DNA of 64,000 bases from assembly GCF_032854445.1 (NCBI RefSeq), contig NC_088295.1, positions 1,988,501-2,052,500 of the forward strand, written 5' to 3'. The stretch is from Liolophura sinensis. Taxonomy: Eukaryota; Mollusca; Polyplacophora; Chitonida; Chitonidae. Below are positions 36,840 through 48,439 of the stretch, one piece after another. Both the position numbers and the translations under genes were made by a program. Within the stretch, counting starts at the first letter, position 1. Every line of letters begins with the position of its first letter. The notes under the pieces are model-generated. The model had not been told where the DNA came from. It ran no database searches and was given only the letters and a program-made list of their open reading frames with translations.

Positions 36840-37210
36840 GCGCTTGACGTAACACGTCACGCCAGGCGCGCCAACGGACCAATGAACGCAGCTCCTTGAG
36901 CTCTTTCGCACCAAAACTGACCAATGAGAACAGCTCCTTTTTCTTAGCGGCCAAACGGATCCATGGGTGAGCTCCATTTCGCGCCAAAACTGACCAATGA
37001 CGCGCGTTACGTCACGCGCGAGAGCAGCTCCTTCAGCTCCATTTCGCGCCAAAACTGATGTCACGCGTAAGAGCAGCTCCTTTAGTCCTATTTCGCGCCA
37101 AAACTGACCAATGGCTGAACTCCATTCGTGCCAAAATTGACCAATGGGTGACCGCGCGGTTTTGGCGCCTGAATTTCGTTGACGTCTGCGTTGACGGGAT
37201 AAAAAGGTGT
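36840..37210 (+). promoter_or_regulatory. E2F / CCAAT / CRE composite promoter of the viral-like element
   Basis: Three exact TTTCGCGCCAAAA sites (36977-36989, 37042-37054, 37091-37103) fit the palindromic E2F consensus TTTSGCGCSAAA. Near-matches are at 36904-36916 and 37125-37136, and an inverted TTTTGGCGCC at 37160-37169. CCAAT boxes at 36879, 36921, 36994, 37108 and 37141 follow four of the E2F-type sites at a constant 16-17 bases. CRE-like sites are TGACGTAA (36845), TTACGTCA (37007) and TGATGTCA (37057). A TATA-like GATAAAAAGG at about 37198 lies about 80 bases before the zinc-finger ATG. E2F, NF-Y and CREB/ATF sites together mark S-phase-linked promoters; adenovirus E2 early is the classical case. 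Confidence 0.8.
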
Positions 37211-37280
37211 GTGAAGAGAGTGAAGCTACTACTAGACAACACCAGACCATCTTCACCGAGAGACTCGCTACGCTGCCATT

Positions 37281-37751
37281 ATGGCTTACAGAGGAGGAGG
37301 AGGAGGAGGAGGAGCAGCAGCGGGAGCAGGAGGAGGAGCAGCAGGAGGAGCAGCAGGAGGAGCAGGAGGAGGAGGAGGAGAAGCTTCAGCAATGGGTGAA
37401 TTTATTTGCTGGACATGTGCCAGGCACTTTTGTAGGCGGAGCGATTACCTGCGGCATGAGCAGACACAGCACTCTAAGGGGGAGTGGTCCCAGTTTACTT
37501 GTAACACGTGTACCAGGCACTTTTCTAGATGGGAAAACTGGGTGCGGCATGTGCGGACGTGCCACGCGGAGGAGGGAGGAGCGAGGTTCACGTGCCCGAC
37601 CTGCGGCCGGACGTTTCCCCGCCGGAGTCGTTTGGTTCGGCATCAGCAGGTGCATGGGAAAAAGAAAGAAATGTACCCATGCGAAGGGTGTGACAAGAGG
37701 TTTTATCGGTTGTGGGACTGGCGCGTGCATCGACGTGCTGAACACGGAAAG
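37281..37751 (+). CDS. C2H2 zinc-finger exon, probable N-terminus of the element's DNA polymerase
   Basis: ATG at 37281, about 80 bases after a TATA-like box, opens 157 codons ending at a perfect donor AAAG|GTAAGT. Residues 4-36 are a Gly/Ala tract encoded by GGA/GCA triplets. Then come four C2H2 fingers with C-x2-C-x12-H-x3/4-H spacing: FICWTC..., FTCNTC..., FTCPTC... and YPCEGC.... A fifth, finger-like C-x2-C unit appears far downstream in the polymerase segment (TCEVCHKTFSRL near 41915), supporting a single protein. The exon ends in phase 0 and the polymerase segment begins in phase 0 after a strong acceptor at 40903. The exon itself has no stop or frameshift. Fingers probably bind DNA; whether they act in replication or transcription is unknown. 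It could alternatively be a captured host zinc-finger exon. Confidence 0.75.
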
Positions 37752-37834
37752 GTAAGTCACACATCCGCACACACTCTGGTAAAGGCCGAACGGTTTGTAC
37801 CACTCGGCTAAGCGATACGATCATGCAGTATAAA

Positions 37835-39640
37835 CACATGCCGTACTTCGTACTATGAATGGTTCAATTTTCTATACTTGAGATTTACAGGTGAACTACT
37901 TTTGAACAGCAAGTGTTACATAAGTATACGCTTCCAAGTTATAAGCTTACTTTTTTACCTATATGTTGCCTAACACGTTTCTGTGGTCATCTTCTCTGGA
38001 TTTGGTGCCTTTTTATGTAAAATTGAATAAAACAATAATTATTGGACATTATAGATGGCGCTGTGGGGCCAATCTATCCCCACTTGCAATAATGCTTGCT
38101 AGGTAATCACTCGCCGTTATTTGCTTCTGCAGATACATGAAAAGGTATGACTTCCGATACCAACAGATAATTATGTGAAATTATAAGCTATTCTATAAAA
38201 CAAGCCAGAAGCTAGAGACCACATGAAGAAATTAGTCCCGCAAAAAATATTGCACAGGAATATGCCTGTTGTCAAATCGATGTCAGCGATAGTGTATTCG
38301 TTGGATTTGTGTAATTTTCAGCTTTCCAGATAGCCTAGGTGTTTTTGCAAAACTCATGTGATGTTTTTGTATAACATAACGCTAGACCAGAAGGCCGTCG
38401 ACTAAAACTTACATATTTATCATACGACCGTGCAGTATAAATACATGGCGTATTTCGTACAGAGAATTTCAGGGGGAATATCTCTAGGCCGCTTGTTGAC
38501 ATGGCTGTAGACGGGGAACAGCCTTTGACGCTGTATGGCTAATCTAAGCTCACCTGTTTAGATTTACGTGAAATTGAATAAAATAAAATTAATGGGACAT
38601 CACAGATAGCGCTGTATGGCTAATCTAAACCAGCTTGTTATAATGCCCGCTAGGTCGCTTCTGCACATACATGAAAAGGCTTGACGGTCGATACCAACAG
38701 ATAACTGTGACGTGATAAGGTATGCTATAAGACAATCCAGAAGCTAAAGACCGCGTGATTTCCCTGGTTGCAAACAGGGTGGGTGAAGAAATTTGTCTCG
38801 CAAAAAATACTACACAGGACAATGCCTCTGGTCAAATCGATGTCAGCGATAGTGTATTCGTTGGATTTGTGTAATTTTCAGCTGTCCAGCTTCGTACTAT
38901 GAATGGTCTAATTTTCGATACTTGAGATTCACTGGTGAACTGCTTTGACAGTGGCACAGGGAATGTTACATAACCGTACGTTTCCAAGTTATAAGCTTAT
39001 TTTTTCCTATATGTTCCCTAATACCTTTCTTTGGTCATATTATCTGGATTTGGTGCCTTTTTATGTAAAAATTGAAAAAAATAATAATTATTAGGCATCC
39101 CAGAAAGGGCTGTGTGGCTCCTCTAAGCCCACATGTTTAAAGATAGCCTAGGTGTTTTTGCATAACTCAATTGATGTTTTTTGTACAACACAACGTTAGA
39201 CCAGAAGTCCGTCGACTAAAACTGACATGTTTACCATACGATGACGTATTTCGTACGTCAGAATCAGCAATACCATTTGTGAGATGGTATTTCGGGGGGG
39301 GGGATATCTCTGGGACGCTTGTTGACACGGTTATAGACGGGGAACAACCTTTGACCCTGTATGATTAATCTAAGCCCATTTGATTAAACGGATTTATGTA
39401 AAATTGAATAAAATAATAATTATTGGGACATGACAAATGTGCGCTGTACGGCTAATCTAAGCCCACTTGCCATGATGCTCGCTAGGTCATCACCTCATCA
39501 CCTCCGCTATTCGCTTCTGCACATACATGAAAACCTATGACTGCCGATACCAGCAGATAATTGTGTGATATGACAAGCTATTATATCAGACAATCCAGGG
39601 TGATCGAGGGTGGTAATGAGCATTGGAGTGTTCATTTATT
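37835..39640. repeat. Mosaic direct repeats, three diverged partial copies
   Basis: Blocks recur in the same orientation at unequal distances: GGATTTGGTGCCTTTTTATG at about 38000 and 39048; TGTCAGCGATAGTGTATTCG at about 38280 and 38838; CCGTCGACTAAAACT at about 38394 and 39209; GACGGGGAACA at about 38511 and 39336; and a GCTTCTGCACATACATGAAA-type block at about 38120, 38656 and 39508. Copies differ by many substitutions and small indels. No coding potential seen. Confidence 0.85.
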
Positions 39641-39641
39641 A

Positions 39642-40166
39642 TTAACCCCCTGCGGGGTGGGAAGTGGGGGGGGGTGTCACATCTTGCTCCGGGGTTAACA
39701 ACTGTATCGGGTCTGCTTCCCTGTCAAATTCCCTGTAAAATACATTAAATCCACCACTCTCCCATACGTCACTACTACCCTTATCAACCTCCTTCTCTCT
39801 GACACCGCTCAGTTTCGTCCGTCTGGGGTGTAGCACCTTCTCCCACGGCCTCGACCACGATGAATGGGAGTAGTATTATTCAACACTGTACATTGTAAGT
39901 GTTCTGGGGACGCTGTAGATGGCTCTGGTGAGTCAGGGACGAGTGTTACTATTTGCTTGGAAGATGTACATGGCTCTGGAGAGTCAGAGAATGTTACTAT
40001 TGGCCAAGGTTCATTTGGTGGAGTAGCCGGGATGAAGATCATTACAGGGGAGAAACCATCTGCGGGTGTCCGTCAAATTCACACTCACACACGTCACTGT
40101 CCTATTCACCTCCACCATCACCCTCCCCGACAGGTCCCCTTGACCGTGTATTATGAGCCATTTTTT
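39642..40166 (-). pseudogene. Unidentified coding-like relic inside the intron
   Basis: Two overlapping minus-strand frames, 39809-40042 and 39642-39836, look like one interrupted coding sequence. The first has acidic PDSPEPST-type repeats and a basic RGRGRGRR patch, the second DREADPIQLL and a proline-rich end before TGA. Upstream to about 40166 another frame begins MAHNTRSRG and is broken by stops. Disorder plus an arginine patch would suit a nucleic-acid-binding virion or regulatory protein, but I recognise no family. It runs opposite to the polymerase, like the element's structural genes. Confidence 0.4.
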
Positions 40167-40293
40167 GTTATCTCCTCATAGGTCCCGAAGACCTTCCCTC
40201 GTATTGTCTCAGTTATATACCCGCCTTATATTAGGGGGAGGGAGGAATAGATATAGATAGATATATATTGGTAATATTGGTCCCGTAAACCTT

Positions 40294-40446
<153 letters not shown>

Positions 40447-40739
40447 GCCTCCTTATAATGGGGTGTGAATAGATGTATAGATATATAGCTATATTGATAG
40501 CTGTCTCTTCTGCATTGTCCAACAGTATATATTATAAGCCGGCGTATACGCTCTGGATATTCATCTGTTGTTATCCTCTTCGGGGTCTCAGACATTCCGG
40601 CAAACAGGCCGCCTGGACCGTTAGACGAAAAAAAAAGTATAACGTCATCGGCAAGCCTCACCGACGCGGGCTGACAATGCGCGCGGGGTGTCGCGGCACC
40701 CAGTCACTGAGCAATGTGGCCGTACTATTACCCTACTGC

Positions 40740-40890
40740 AGTTTTACTATATTATAGTTATACAATATTATAGTTATACCCTACTATAGTTATACTCTAC
40801 GATACTATAGTTTTACTCTACTATAGTTATCCTCTACTATAGTAATACTCTACTATACTATCCTATCCTATACTATAGTTATATTATACT
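40740..40890. repeat. CTATAGTTATAC-type short repeats
   Basis: About ten irregular units of 13-17 bp (CTACTATAGTTATACT type), ending at the pyrimidine tract of the predicted acceptor at 40903. Confidence 0.85.
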
Positions 40891-40903
40891 ATTTTTTTTA
40901 TAG

Positions 40904-43900
40904 GCGGATGACTCGAACAAGACAAAGGTGGAAAATCCCCAGCCAGCCACTTCCAACCTGGCCCAACCGAACCCCCTAGGTTATCTCCTGCCTAGCAGTG
41001 CCAGTCAGAGCCACTTCTAACTCGACCCAACCCAACCTCTCGACTGTCTCCTGCCTAACAGTGAGAGTGATATACGGGAACTGTATCGACAGCACTGGCG
41101 TTCCATCCGCCAGCATTTCTATCGCGGCAAGCCGGTGCAGGACTTCTACAACTACCGGCTCAGCAATCTCGGAGCCTCCACGCCTATCTGAACGCGATTT
41201 ATGATGACCAGCCCACCGCATTCACCGTCAACTATAGCTTTGGGTATATTCTTCGCCACAAGGAGATGGGACAGGTGCGTTACTTTTACCCCAGCAGCAA
41301 TAATTCCCGGGTACTTGACGCTCCGTACCACGTTGCGTATCGGGCTGACCTGTGTGAACTCCTCGCCCACCTCCCCAGCAAAGATCCACTCACTTAGGCG
41401 CAGCAACAAAGTCCCAACACGAAACGGATTGTAATCTCTTGACTAACGTTTTGTTTTTTGTGCACAAACTACCCCATCAGCCCATCGGTGAGGTCGGGGT
41501 AACGCCGCCTTACCTGACAGCGAGCAAGGGGCTGCACACGTTAGTGGAAGGAGCCCATGGACCTTACTGGGACCATTTGTGTTCGTTTCGGTGTTTGGTC
41601 GTACATCTGGACAAGGCCAACCCCAAAAACTGCAAAAACCAGGCTCGACATCGCCACCGAATGTAACCGGAGGCTGTAGATATGGAGCCCAGGCATTTCC
41701 GCGGCGTACCTCTCAGTACGCTGGATACGGTGGAGAGCCTATTCAACGTGAACATTCAAATGTACCAGCTCCTCCCCATGTACAACTTTTATTCGGCTCA
41801 ACTCGTCCATCGCAGTGCACAGCGCTATGCTTCAACCATGCGGTTAAACCTTCACAATCATCATTTCAACTACCTAAAGGACATGGCTCGTTATGCCCAT
41901 TTTTACACGTGTGAAGTGTGCCATAAGACATTTAGTAGGCTGTATAAATTACGTCGGCACGGTCAAACGTGCACCGACGCCGTTCGCCGTCAGTATCCAG
42001 GGGGTGTATTCCACAGTCAACCCACTATTTTCGAAAGGTTGGCGGACATGGGTATTTACCTCCGGGAATATTCCCTTGCCGAGCATGTCACGACTTCGAA
42101 GCTTACCTGGCCCCTGTGGATGAAGCGATGACCGGTATAACGGAATGGACTTCCCATCACATCCCCATGAGTTTCAGCGCAAACTCCAATGTGCCCGACC
42201 ACGACCAGCCCGTGTGCTTCATCTCTACAGGTAATCCCCACGCGCTCGTTGAACGGATGATGGCTTACCTCATTACCGTCGGCGAGACCAGTAGCGCCCA
42301 TCTCACAGAGTATTATGCCTACATCCTGGACGAGCGCATCGATCCCAACGAAAACAAGCCGTCTTACACTCGGCGGGTGCGGGACAAATTCGTCGCCTAT
42401 ATCAACCAACTCCCAGCCCTCGGCTTCAGCTCGGGTAACTACGATCTGAATTTGATCAAGCAACAGCCTTGACCAACCTGGTCAAGGCTGGTGATTTGGA
42501 GTGTGTTGTCAAGCGTAGCAACAGTCACATGGCCCTCACCACGCCACAGCCAAAATTTCTGGACATTCAAAATTATCTGGCCCCTAATTACTGGTACGAC
42601 AAGGGGACGACTGCCGCTTCACCAAAGGGAAGTTTTGTTACAGATACATAGACTCCCTCGCCCGGCTGGGGGAAACGGCACTCCCACCCCGCCACGCTTT
42701 CGATAACGATCTCACTCACCAGCCGTCCACGGACGCCGAGTGAGTACAATATCCTGCAGGAGACGCAGAGGAACCACGGCATGCGTACCGTAAAAGACTT
42801 GCTGAGGTGGTATAACAATCTGGACGTGATCCCCTTCATGAAGTTGGCAGAGAAGGTGGTGGTGTTCTACAAAACCATGCACGTCGACGTCTTCAAAGAC
42901 TGTATTAGCATACCAGGGTTCACCTTCCGCTACTTGTTTCACGATTTGCGCTCTGTGTTGACGCTCATTGGTGAGAAAGCCAAAGACATGCACGTCTGCC
43001 GAAAGAAAAAACATCGTGGGCCGAGCATCATCTTTCATCGGTACCACGAACGAGGCGTGACACGTATACGGGGAGGTAATATCTGTCAGCGGATGGTTGG
43101 TTCGATGCTAACGCATTGTACTTGGCCTGCCTTGCTTCACTCATGCGGGCAGGTCACTACATCCGATGGCGACATGACGGGGACAAGTTTGTTCCCACCG
43201 GAACGGCGACGCGTCTGGCTCAAAAAATGGCTGAACTGGCAGTCGCACCAGCTGGGGATACCCATCCGCCACCGATTTAACCATACGGAGAAACAGGTTG
43301 GTGATAGGCAACTCCCAGTAAACGGGTTCGCCCATATCGACGGACGTCCCACCGTCTTCCAGTTCCACGGTTGATATTACCACTACCACGGCTGTCACCT
43401 GAATCACCCACACTAGGGTGTGCTCCGCTACAACGACCGGCGAGGGTTGACACCTCAAGACTTGCGCCGGGACAACAAGGAAGCGTACGTCCAGTCCTAG
43501 GGGTACAAGCTAAAATCCATACGGAAATGCGAGTTTCTTCGCCTGCGGAAAACGAACCCGGCCTTGCGTGCCTTCCTGCAGCAGTACGGCTTACCCCCGT
43601 CACAGCGACAGCCCAAGACGCAGGGTCATCTGGTGGGGGCTGTCGCCCAAGGCCGGTTGTTTGGCTTGGTCGAATGCGACATCCACGTGCCGGACCCTTT
43701 GAAAGCAGACTTTGCGGAATGTCCACCCATATTTAAAGACATCGATGTTAGCCGGGAGGACATAGGCCCCACCATGGCGGAGTTCGAGCGGGTAAATGAC
43801 ATCATACCCGGCACCAGGCGAATGTTAATCGGGAGTATCTTCGGCACGGAAATTATACTGGCCACAGCGTTACTGCAATGGTATCTCGCTCACGGGTTGG

Positions 43901-44780
43901 TAGTTTCCGCGTCTACTAAATCATGGAGTACACGCCCGTGTCAGCCTTCCAAATATTTGCGGAAGCCGTCACCCAAGCCCACCAAGAAGGGGAAACCAGC
44001 CCTTCCAAGGCTCTTATCGGGAAAACGATGAAGTTGTTGGGAAATTCCGGCTATGGCAAAACCGTGACAAAGCAAGACCGGTATGTGGATGTGAAAATCT
44101 GTGACCTGACGAAGGCGCACAAATTAATGGAGAGTGTACGGTGCCGTACCGTTGACCAAATCGATGACGACACCTTCAAAGTGGTAAGCAGCAAAAGGAC
44201 CATTCGTTACAACCTACCCTGGCAAAAAGGATGTATGGTGTACCATTATGCCAAACTCCGTATGTTGGAGTTTTACTATGATTTCATGACTCGTTTTTTG
44301 AACAAGGCGGACTGAGAGTATTCCGAGATGGACACGGACTCTTCGTACATGGCCTGGGGTAACCCGAATTGGGAATCCTTGGTTAAACCTGAGCTGCGGG
44401 CGGTATACGAGGTGGAGCGAAACAAATGGTTACCTCGACGCGACCACTTCGACTTTGATAAACGTACGTCGGGCTCTTCAAAGTCGAGTGGACGTGTAAC
44501 ACTATCGTTAGTTTGTGTTCGAAGACATACTATTGCTACGGCGGGGAGTAGAACAGTAAAGATAAGTTTTCCTGCAAAGCAGTTAGCGCTCGGGGGTGTG
44601 GGGGTGGGGGGGGGGGTGTGGAGAAGGAAGGACGTTTACCTCTCCGTGTTGCCCAACCACCACAGCGCAAATGGTGAGAACGTGTCGAACAGGCAAAAAC
44701 AACATGGAACGAACAGTATTACAGCCCACTGGCTGGTGGAGTGACAAAAAACGGGGGCAGGACCCCAAACTGGCGATCCA
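40904..44780 (+). pseudogene. Family B DNA polymerase (protein-primed type) of the element, broken
   Basis: The segment after the acceptor at 40903 reads in several successive frames, each with recognisable polymerase sequence: 41200-41400 (N-terminal region), 41682-42131 (finger-like TCEVC unit), 42128-42651 (exonuclease region, SGNYDLNLIK at about 42435 and FLDIQNYLAP at about 42568), 42781-43374 and 43564-44315. Motif A reads DANALYL at 43104, motif B LLGNSGYGKT at about 44034, and motif C MDTDS at 44328-44342, so the three palm motifs survive as sequence. Breaks include a stop at 42469-42474 (next to a frame change), stops around 43372-43500, a frame change near 43920 and TGA at 44313-44315 just before motif C. 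The copy cannot encode a working enzyme. Downstream of about 44500 similarity fades into a G-rich tract (44590-44615). Protein-primed family B polymerases of Polintons and adintoviruses replicate linear genomes. Confidence 0.85.
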
Positions 44781-44829
44781 CCCAATCGAACATCATTAAG
44801 TCGTTATGGTATGTCGTGCACGACGTGCT

Positions 44830-45185
44830 CAACGTATGTACAATAGCGTCCATGGGACGACCTCAAGTCCGCTGGGTTAAGTAATACACGCAATATTGTC
44901 CACACACCGCCGTGTCCAGACTCTGCATCCGCCGATCATTCCACGTTGAGTGGTGTGTCCTCCGTTTGAGCCAAACGATGATATCGTTGTGGAGGGATGG
45001 GAGTCCGTACGAATCAAACTATTCTCGCCGGAGACGGGGTGGGTCTGGGCACACGTCTATGGAGACGGCTACCCAGTGTTGTCCCGGGCGGAGGCACGTG
45101 TCTGTGTTGATGACGCAGGCCCAGGGTGTGTTGGTCACTTGGTGAGGGAGGTGATCTCAAGCGTAGACATCCCCCAGCACGACGC
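44830..45185 (-). pseudogene. Adenain-like maturation cysteine protease, frameshifted
   Basis: On the minus strand PGQHWVAVSID carries the expected catalytic His (codon at 45076-45078), EFDSYG-like sequence follows after a frame change with a TAG near 45030-45045, and VCGQYCVYYL carries the expected nucleophile Cys (44902-44904) in the His...Asp/Glu...CGxxC order of the adenovirus protease/Ulp1 clan. Polintons and adintoviruses encode this enzyme to mature virion proteins. It lies between the polymerase and capsid genes, on the capsid strand. At least one frameshift inactivates it. The region was too short and broken to appear as a long open frame; identification rests on the two motifs, their order and the context. 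Confidence 0.7.
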
Positions 45186-45224
45186 GGGTAAATACGTAAT
45201 TACACCGTGTCCATGTTGTTTTGT

Positions 45225-46115
45225 TTTTCAACTGGCTAAGTCACAGAGCACGTTTCGCCTTTTGTCTATTTTCGTGATATTCAGTTCAGTTGGCGATCGT
45301 TGTGGCGGTTGGGGGTCAAGTCGAAACAAAACAGCGTGTTTTTCTTTGACGAACGTGGTGCGACGGATGGAGTTCCCCTCGTCGTGAAACATTTTGCCTG
45401 TGTTGGTAAAGAGGTTCATGTAGGCTGTGACGAAATTCCCGGTCTCAAAGTCGGGTGTCAGGGGCGGCAGGAATTTGACGTCCGCCGACATGCAAGGCGA
45501 CGAAGTTTGTGTACAAGTGCTGGAAATGGAACGGGTAGCTCCCGTCAAAAACCGTGTTGCTCACACATCCCACCACTAAACGTGTTGGTAAGCTGCCAAG
45601 AAATAGGTTTTTTTCGTTGATGAGGGTGTGGCCTTTGGGAACGGAGAAATACTTGGTCAGCAGCGGACAGAGTATGCGGACGCTCACGTTGTTCAGCAGG
45701 TGACGCCGTTACAGGAACATGTCGAAGTGCAGGCGCCCCAGCATGTCAACCGACCGACTTTGGGCCGTGAGCTGCAGCCGTTCGTAAAATCTCGTGTTGA
45801 TCTCATCCGTCTCGTCAAACCTCCTTTGTGTATCCGTGTACCACAAGACTGATAACAGCTGGGTGTTCTTGGCCTGTCCGCCAAGACAACAGTGTCTCGA
45901 AGTAGGCACGGTACGTGTACATGTTGATGGAAGCGGTGATGAGTTTGTCGTTCAGCCTCAACAACCTCTCCTTCCCCGTCGATGATTTTCATCTTCATGT
46001 ACAACATGGTGTTGGCCAAGTCCAAGTAAATGTGAACGTCCGCGTTGGTGATGAGAAATTCCACCGGCCCCACGTCGCTCAGGCTGGCGATAGGACTGTG
46101 TGACGTCACGCGCAT
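45225..46115 (-). pseudogene. F54H12.2-like capsid protein of the element, broken and 5'-truncated
   Basis: The minus strand reads LSDVGPVEFLI and YLDLANTMLYMKMKI in one frame (about 46090-46000). It then reads MYTYRAYFETLL in a second (about 45930-45890), a GRLHFDMFL segment near 45730, an 80-residue stretch at 45445-45687, and finally GNFVTAYMNLF at about 45430 with a C-terminal part to 45228 in a further frame. These patches occur in the order found in F54H12.2-like proteins, the double jelly-roll-type capsid proteins of Polinton/adintovirus relics in invertebrate genomes. At least three frame changes separate them. The start of the protein is missing; similarity begins abruptly near 46.1 kb. 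Confidence 0.75.
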
Positions 46116-47989
46116 GCGCCTTGCTCATGGGAGCGCTGACTCAACGACACACCTGCGCCTCCCCAATTGCGCCTACCCAATGAGACACGTTCGACCCCTT
46201 CTATACTACTAACTGTAATGTGCAGAATACACAAGTGGAACTTTCTTGTCAGTGTATTTTGATGATTTAGCCGGATGAGAATAAACAGGTTTTTTTTTTG
46301 GATATTAATAATATATATATGTATATACAAGGAATGACCAAACTATATATAGTTCTTGGGCATTCCATGTGGCGGATTAGTGAAGCAAGCCTCCAAACAA
46401 CAAACTCAATCAATGGTCTATTCTCTCTCAGCTTTGCATACAGAACTTCGTCCGACCAAATGTAGAAACGGGTAGGTATTCTAAAGAAGCTCAAACTGAA
46501 TTTCAATACTCCTCACAGCGCATGCGCTGCTGCTCTCCACCTCTAGAAACTTTTATACAAAAAGACTGAACAACGTTGAGGGCACTGTGATCACGATGAA
46601 ATCGCCGCGGATGTCAGAAAACACAAACGCTCTGCCTCAACCTTTGTTTTAATAATACATTATATACAAGCATTCTTTATGTATAAAAGTACGCAAACTG
46701 ATTCTAACCTATACCTGAAACAATTTTATTGCTCATTAAATGGTTCCATGCAAGGACATCAGTGGTGAAGCTAATCATGTACACGCCAACGTGCGTAACA
46801 CCCGCTCTAAAGGCCAAACTTGTCTAGTGGTGGCAGTGATGTAAATCGAGCGTAGAGAGCGGCACATGCGCTGTAAAGAGTATGACTGAATTCTCACAAA
46901 TCCCATCTGTAAATACAGATATATGTTTGTCAATGATGTTTGTCATACAGTATAGAAAGAGGTTAGTAAATGTAAATGATCTGCGTCGGTCTCTCCTTTC
47001 CAAAAACCACATTCGCTACCGGTACATCTTAATTGGACACAGACCCCCATTAGAACTTCTGTTTTTTGGTAGGGACGATTGTAGTTCTGTGAATTTTAGG
47101 ATATAAAGTCTTTTTTTGCTCCCAGGCGTCCATTTTTGGTGCACAGGTGCATGCTTGGTATTAAAATGCTGGAAACTGTCTAAACTTTGAGGAGGTATGA
47201 GCTTTATTGATGAAAGTTTGAAATTCTGGGTGAGAGGACATAAGGTGTGGGGTAGTGATGAGGCTGCGAGTGACGTCCCCTTGGCGTTGATAGGCACGCC
47301 TCCCAGCTGCCGGCATGGACAGGTCCAGATTTTGACGGTCAACCTATGTCAAGATTTTTATGGCTTGTTTCTCCCAGGCTGGGCCAGGTATGCACCAAAG
47401 CTTATTGGCCACGGAATGTTTGGGACTGAGCTACAGCGCTAGACGTTAACATTGTCGCTTATGGAAAATTAATGGGGGTCGGAGGCCAATTGTATATTAA
47501 TGTCGTTTTACTAACAGAAACAAACGGTACACGTCAGCGGAAGCCTTCGCGGCAGCACGCGACAGATTAGCAGGGTGCATGAGTGCATTTGTTCAGAAGG
47601 CACCTACACTAGCTGCAATTAGTCAGAACACAGCTATAACGGAGATGTGTACTGGTAGTCCTCATCCGGCACCATCCGGCAAACAGAACCTAACACGCAA
47701 GTCTGTCAGAGCGCGTCCTCCTTTATCTTCAGCCACACACACATACATTTACATTAATGGACATTCTGTACTCCGTCCGCCGTATAGTAATAGAGGATTG
47801 TGTGCAGATATAATCCTGGACATAACTGTAATTGGTGAGTGTATACGTCACCTATTATATCACCTATTTTACCAGGTTCACATGGGTTCAAGGGAAGCAT
47901 GGTATTGTAAATATATACAGCCACAGTAATTGAGACATGTCAATAGGGTAGTGTTAAGCTATAGGCCTACCATATTCTTACAATTAACT
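46116..47989. other. Unassigned sequence right of the viral-like element
   Basis: TGACGTCACGCGCATGCGC at about 46101-46119 is CpG-rich and may be the edge of the element. Beyond it are an AT tract (46300-46330) and several short open frames (47016-47342 minus, 47197-47442 plus, 47579-47929 plus) without recognisable domains. No integrase or ATPase motif was found. Confidence 0.4.
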
Positions 47990-48290
47990 GCCGATCGCTG
48001 ATAATTCGACAATTCACCTCGAAGTCGGGACACCTGGGATCAAACCCGGGTCGAGACATACCAAAGACTTTAAAAATGGCACTTGCTGCTGCCTCGCTTG
48101 GCGTTCAGCATTGAGAGGTTAGAGCAAGGAAACAGGACAGGTTGGTGCGGTGTCAGTATAATGTGACTGGGTGAGGTGTCATGTCTTGTGTCTTCGGCAT
48201 GATATTTCAGTGGCGGCAGCACCTTGGCCACAAGAAGACACAATATACAGTTTTTAGACAAACGCGTCCAAATTTCACCTTCGAGTATCA
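47990..48290. mobile_element. Dispersed molluscan repeat (SINE or MITE type)
   Basis: Contains GGGATCAAACCCGGGTCGAG (about 48035), CTGCCTCGCTTGGCGTTCAG (about 48090), GTGTCAGTATAATGTGACTG (about 48150) and TGTCTTCGGCATGATAT (about 48190). I recall this series as a common dispersed repeat of bivalves. The first motif looks like a polymerase III B box on the minus strand. Only one copy is in the window, so its ends are not defined here. Confidence 0.5.
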
Positions 48291-48439
48291 AAACAAACTA
48301 AGCCCTGTAGAGAGAATTTAAATTATGACTCAAGTCTGAAACGGCTTTGTGAAATCAGGAACACAAAGGTTATTTAATTCCGCGTGAAGATGCATTTTTT
48401 CGGACTATCAAAGTGATTTGCAGCAAAAAGTGAGAATTT

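Noticed and set aside
36346-36987. 213-codon minus-strand frame
   Set aside because: Its first third lies over the E2F/CCAAT promoter repeats, and the rest has no recognisable domain. It might be an element gene, but I cannot support it.
40904-44780. Functional DNA polymerase gene
   Set aside because: Motifs A, B and C survive, but several stops and many frame changes separate them.
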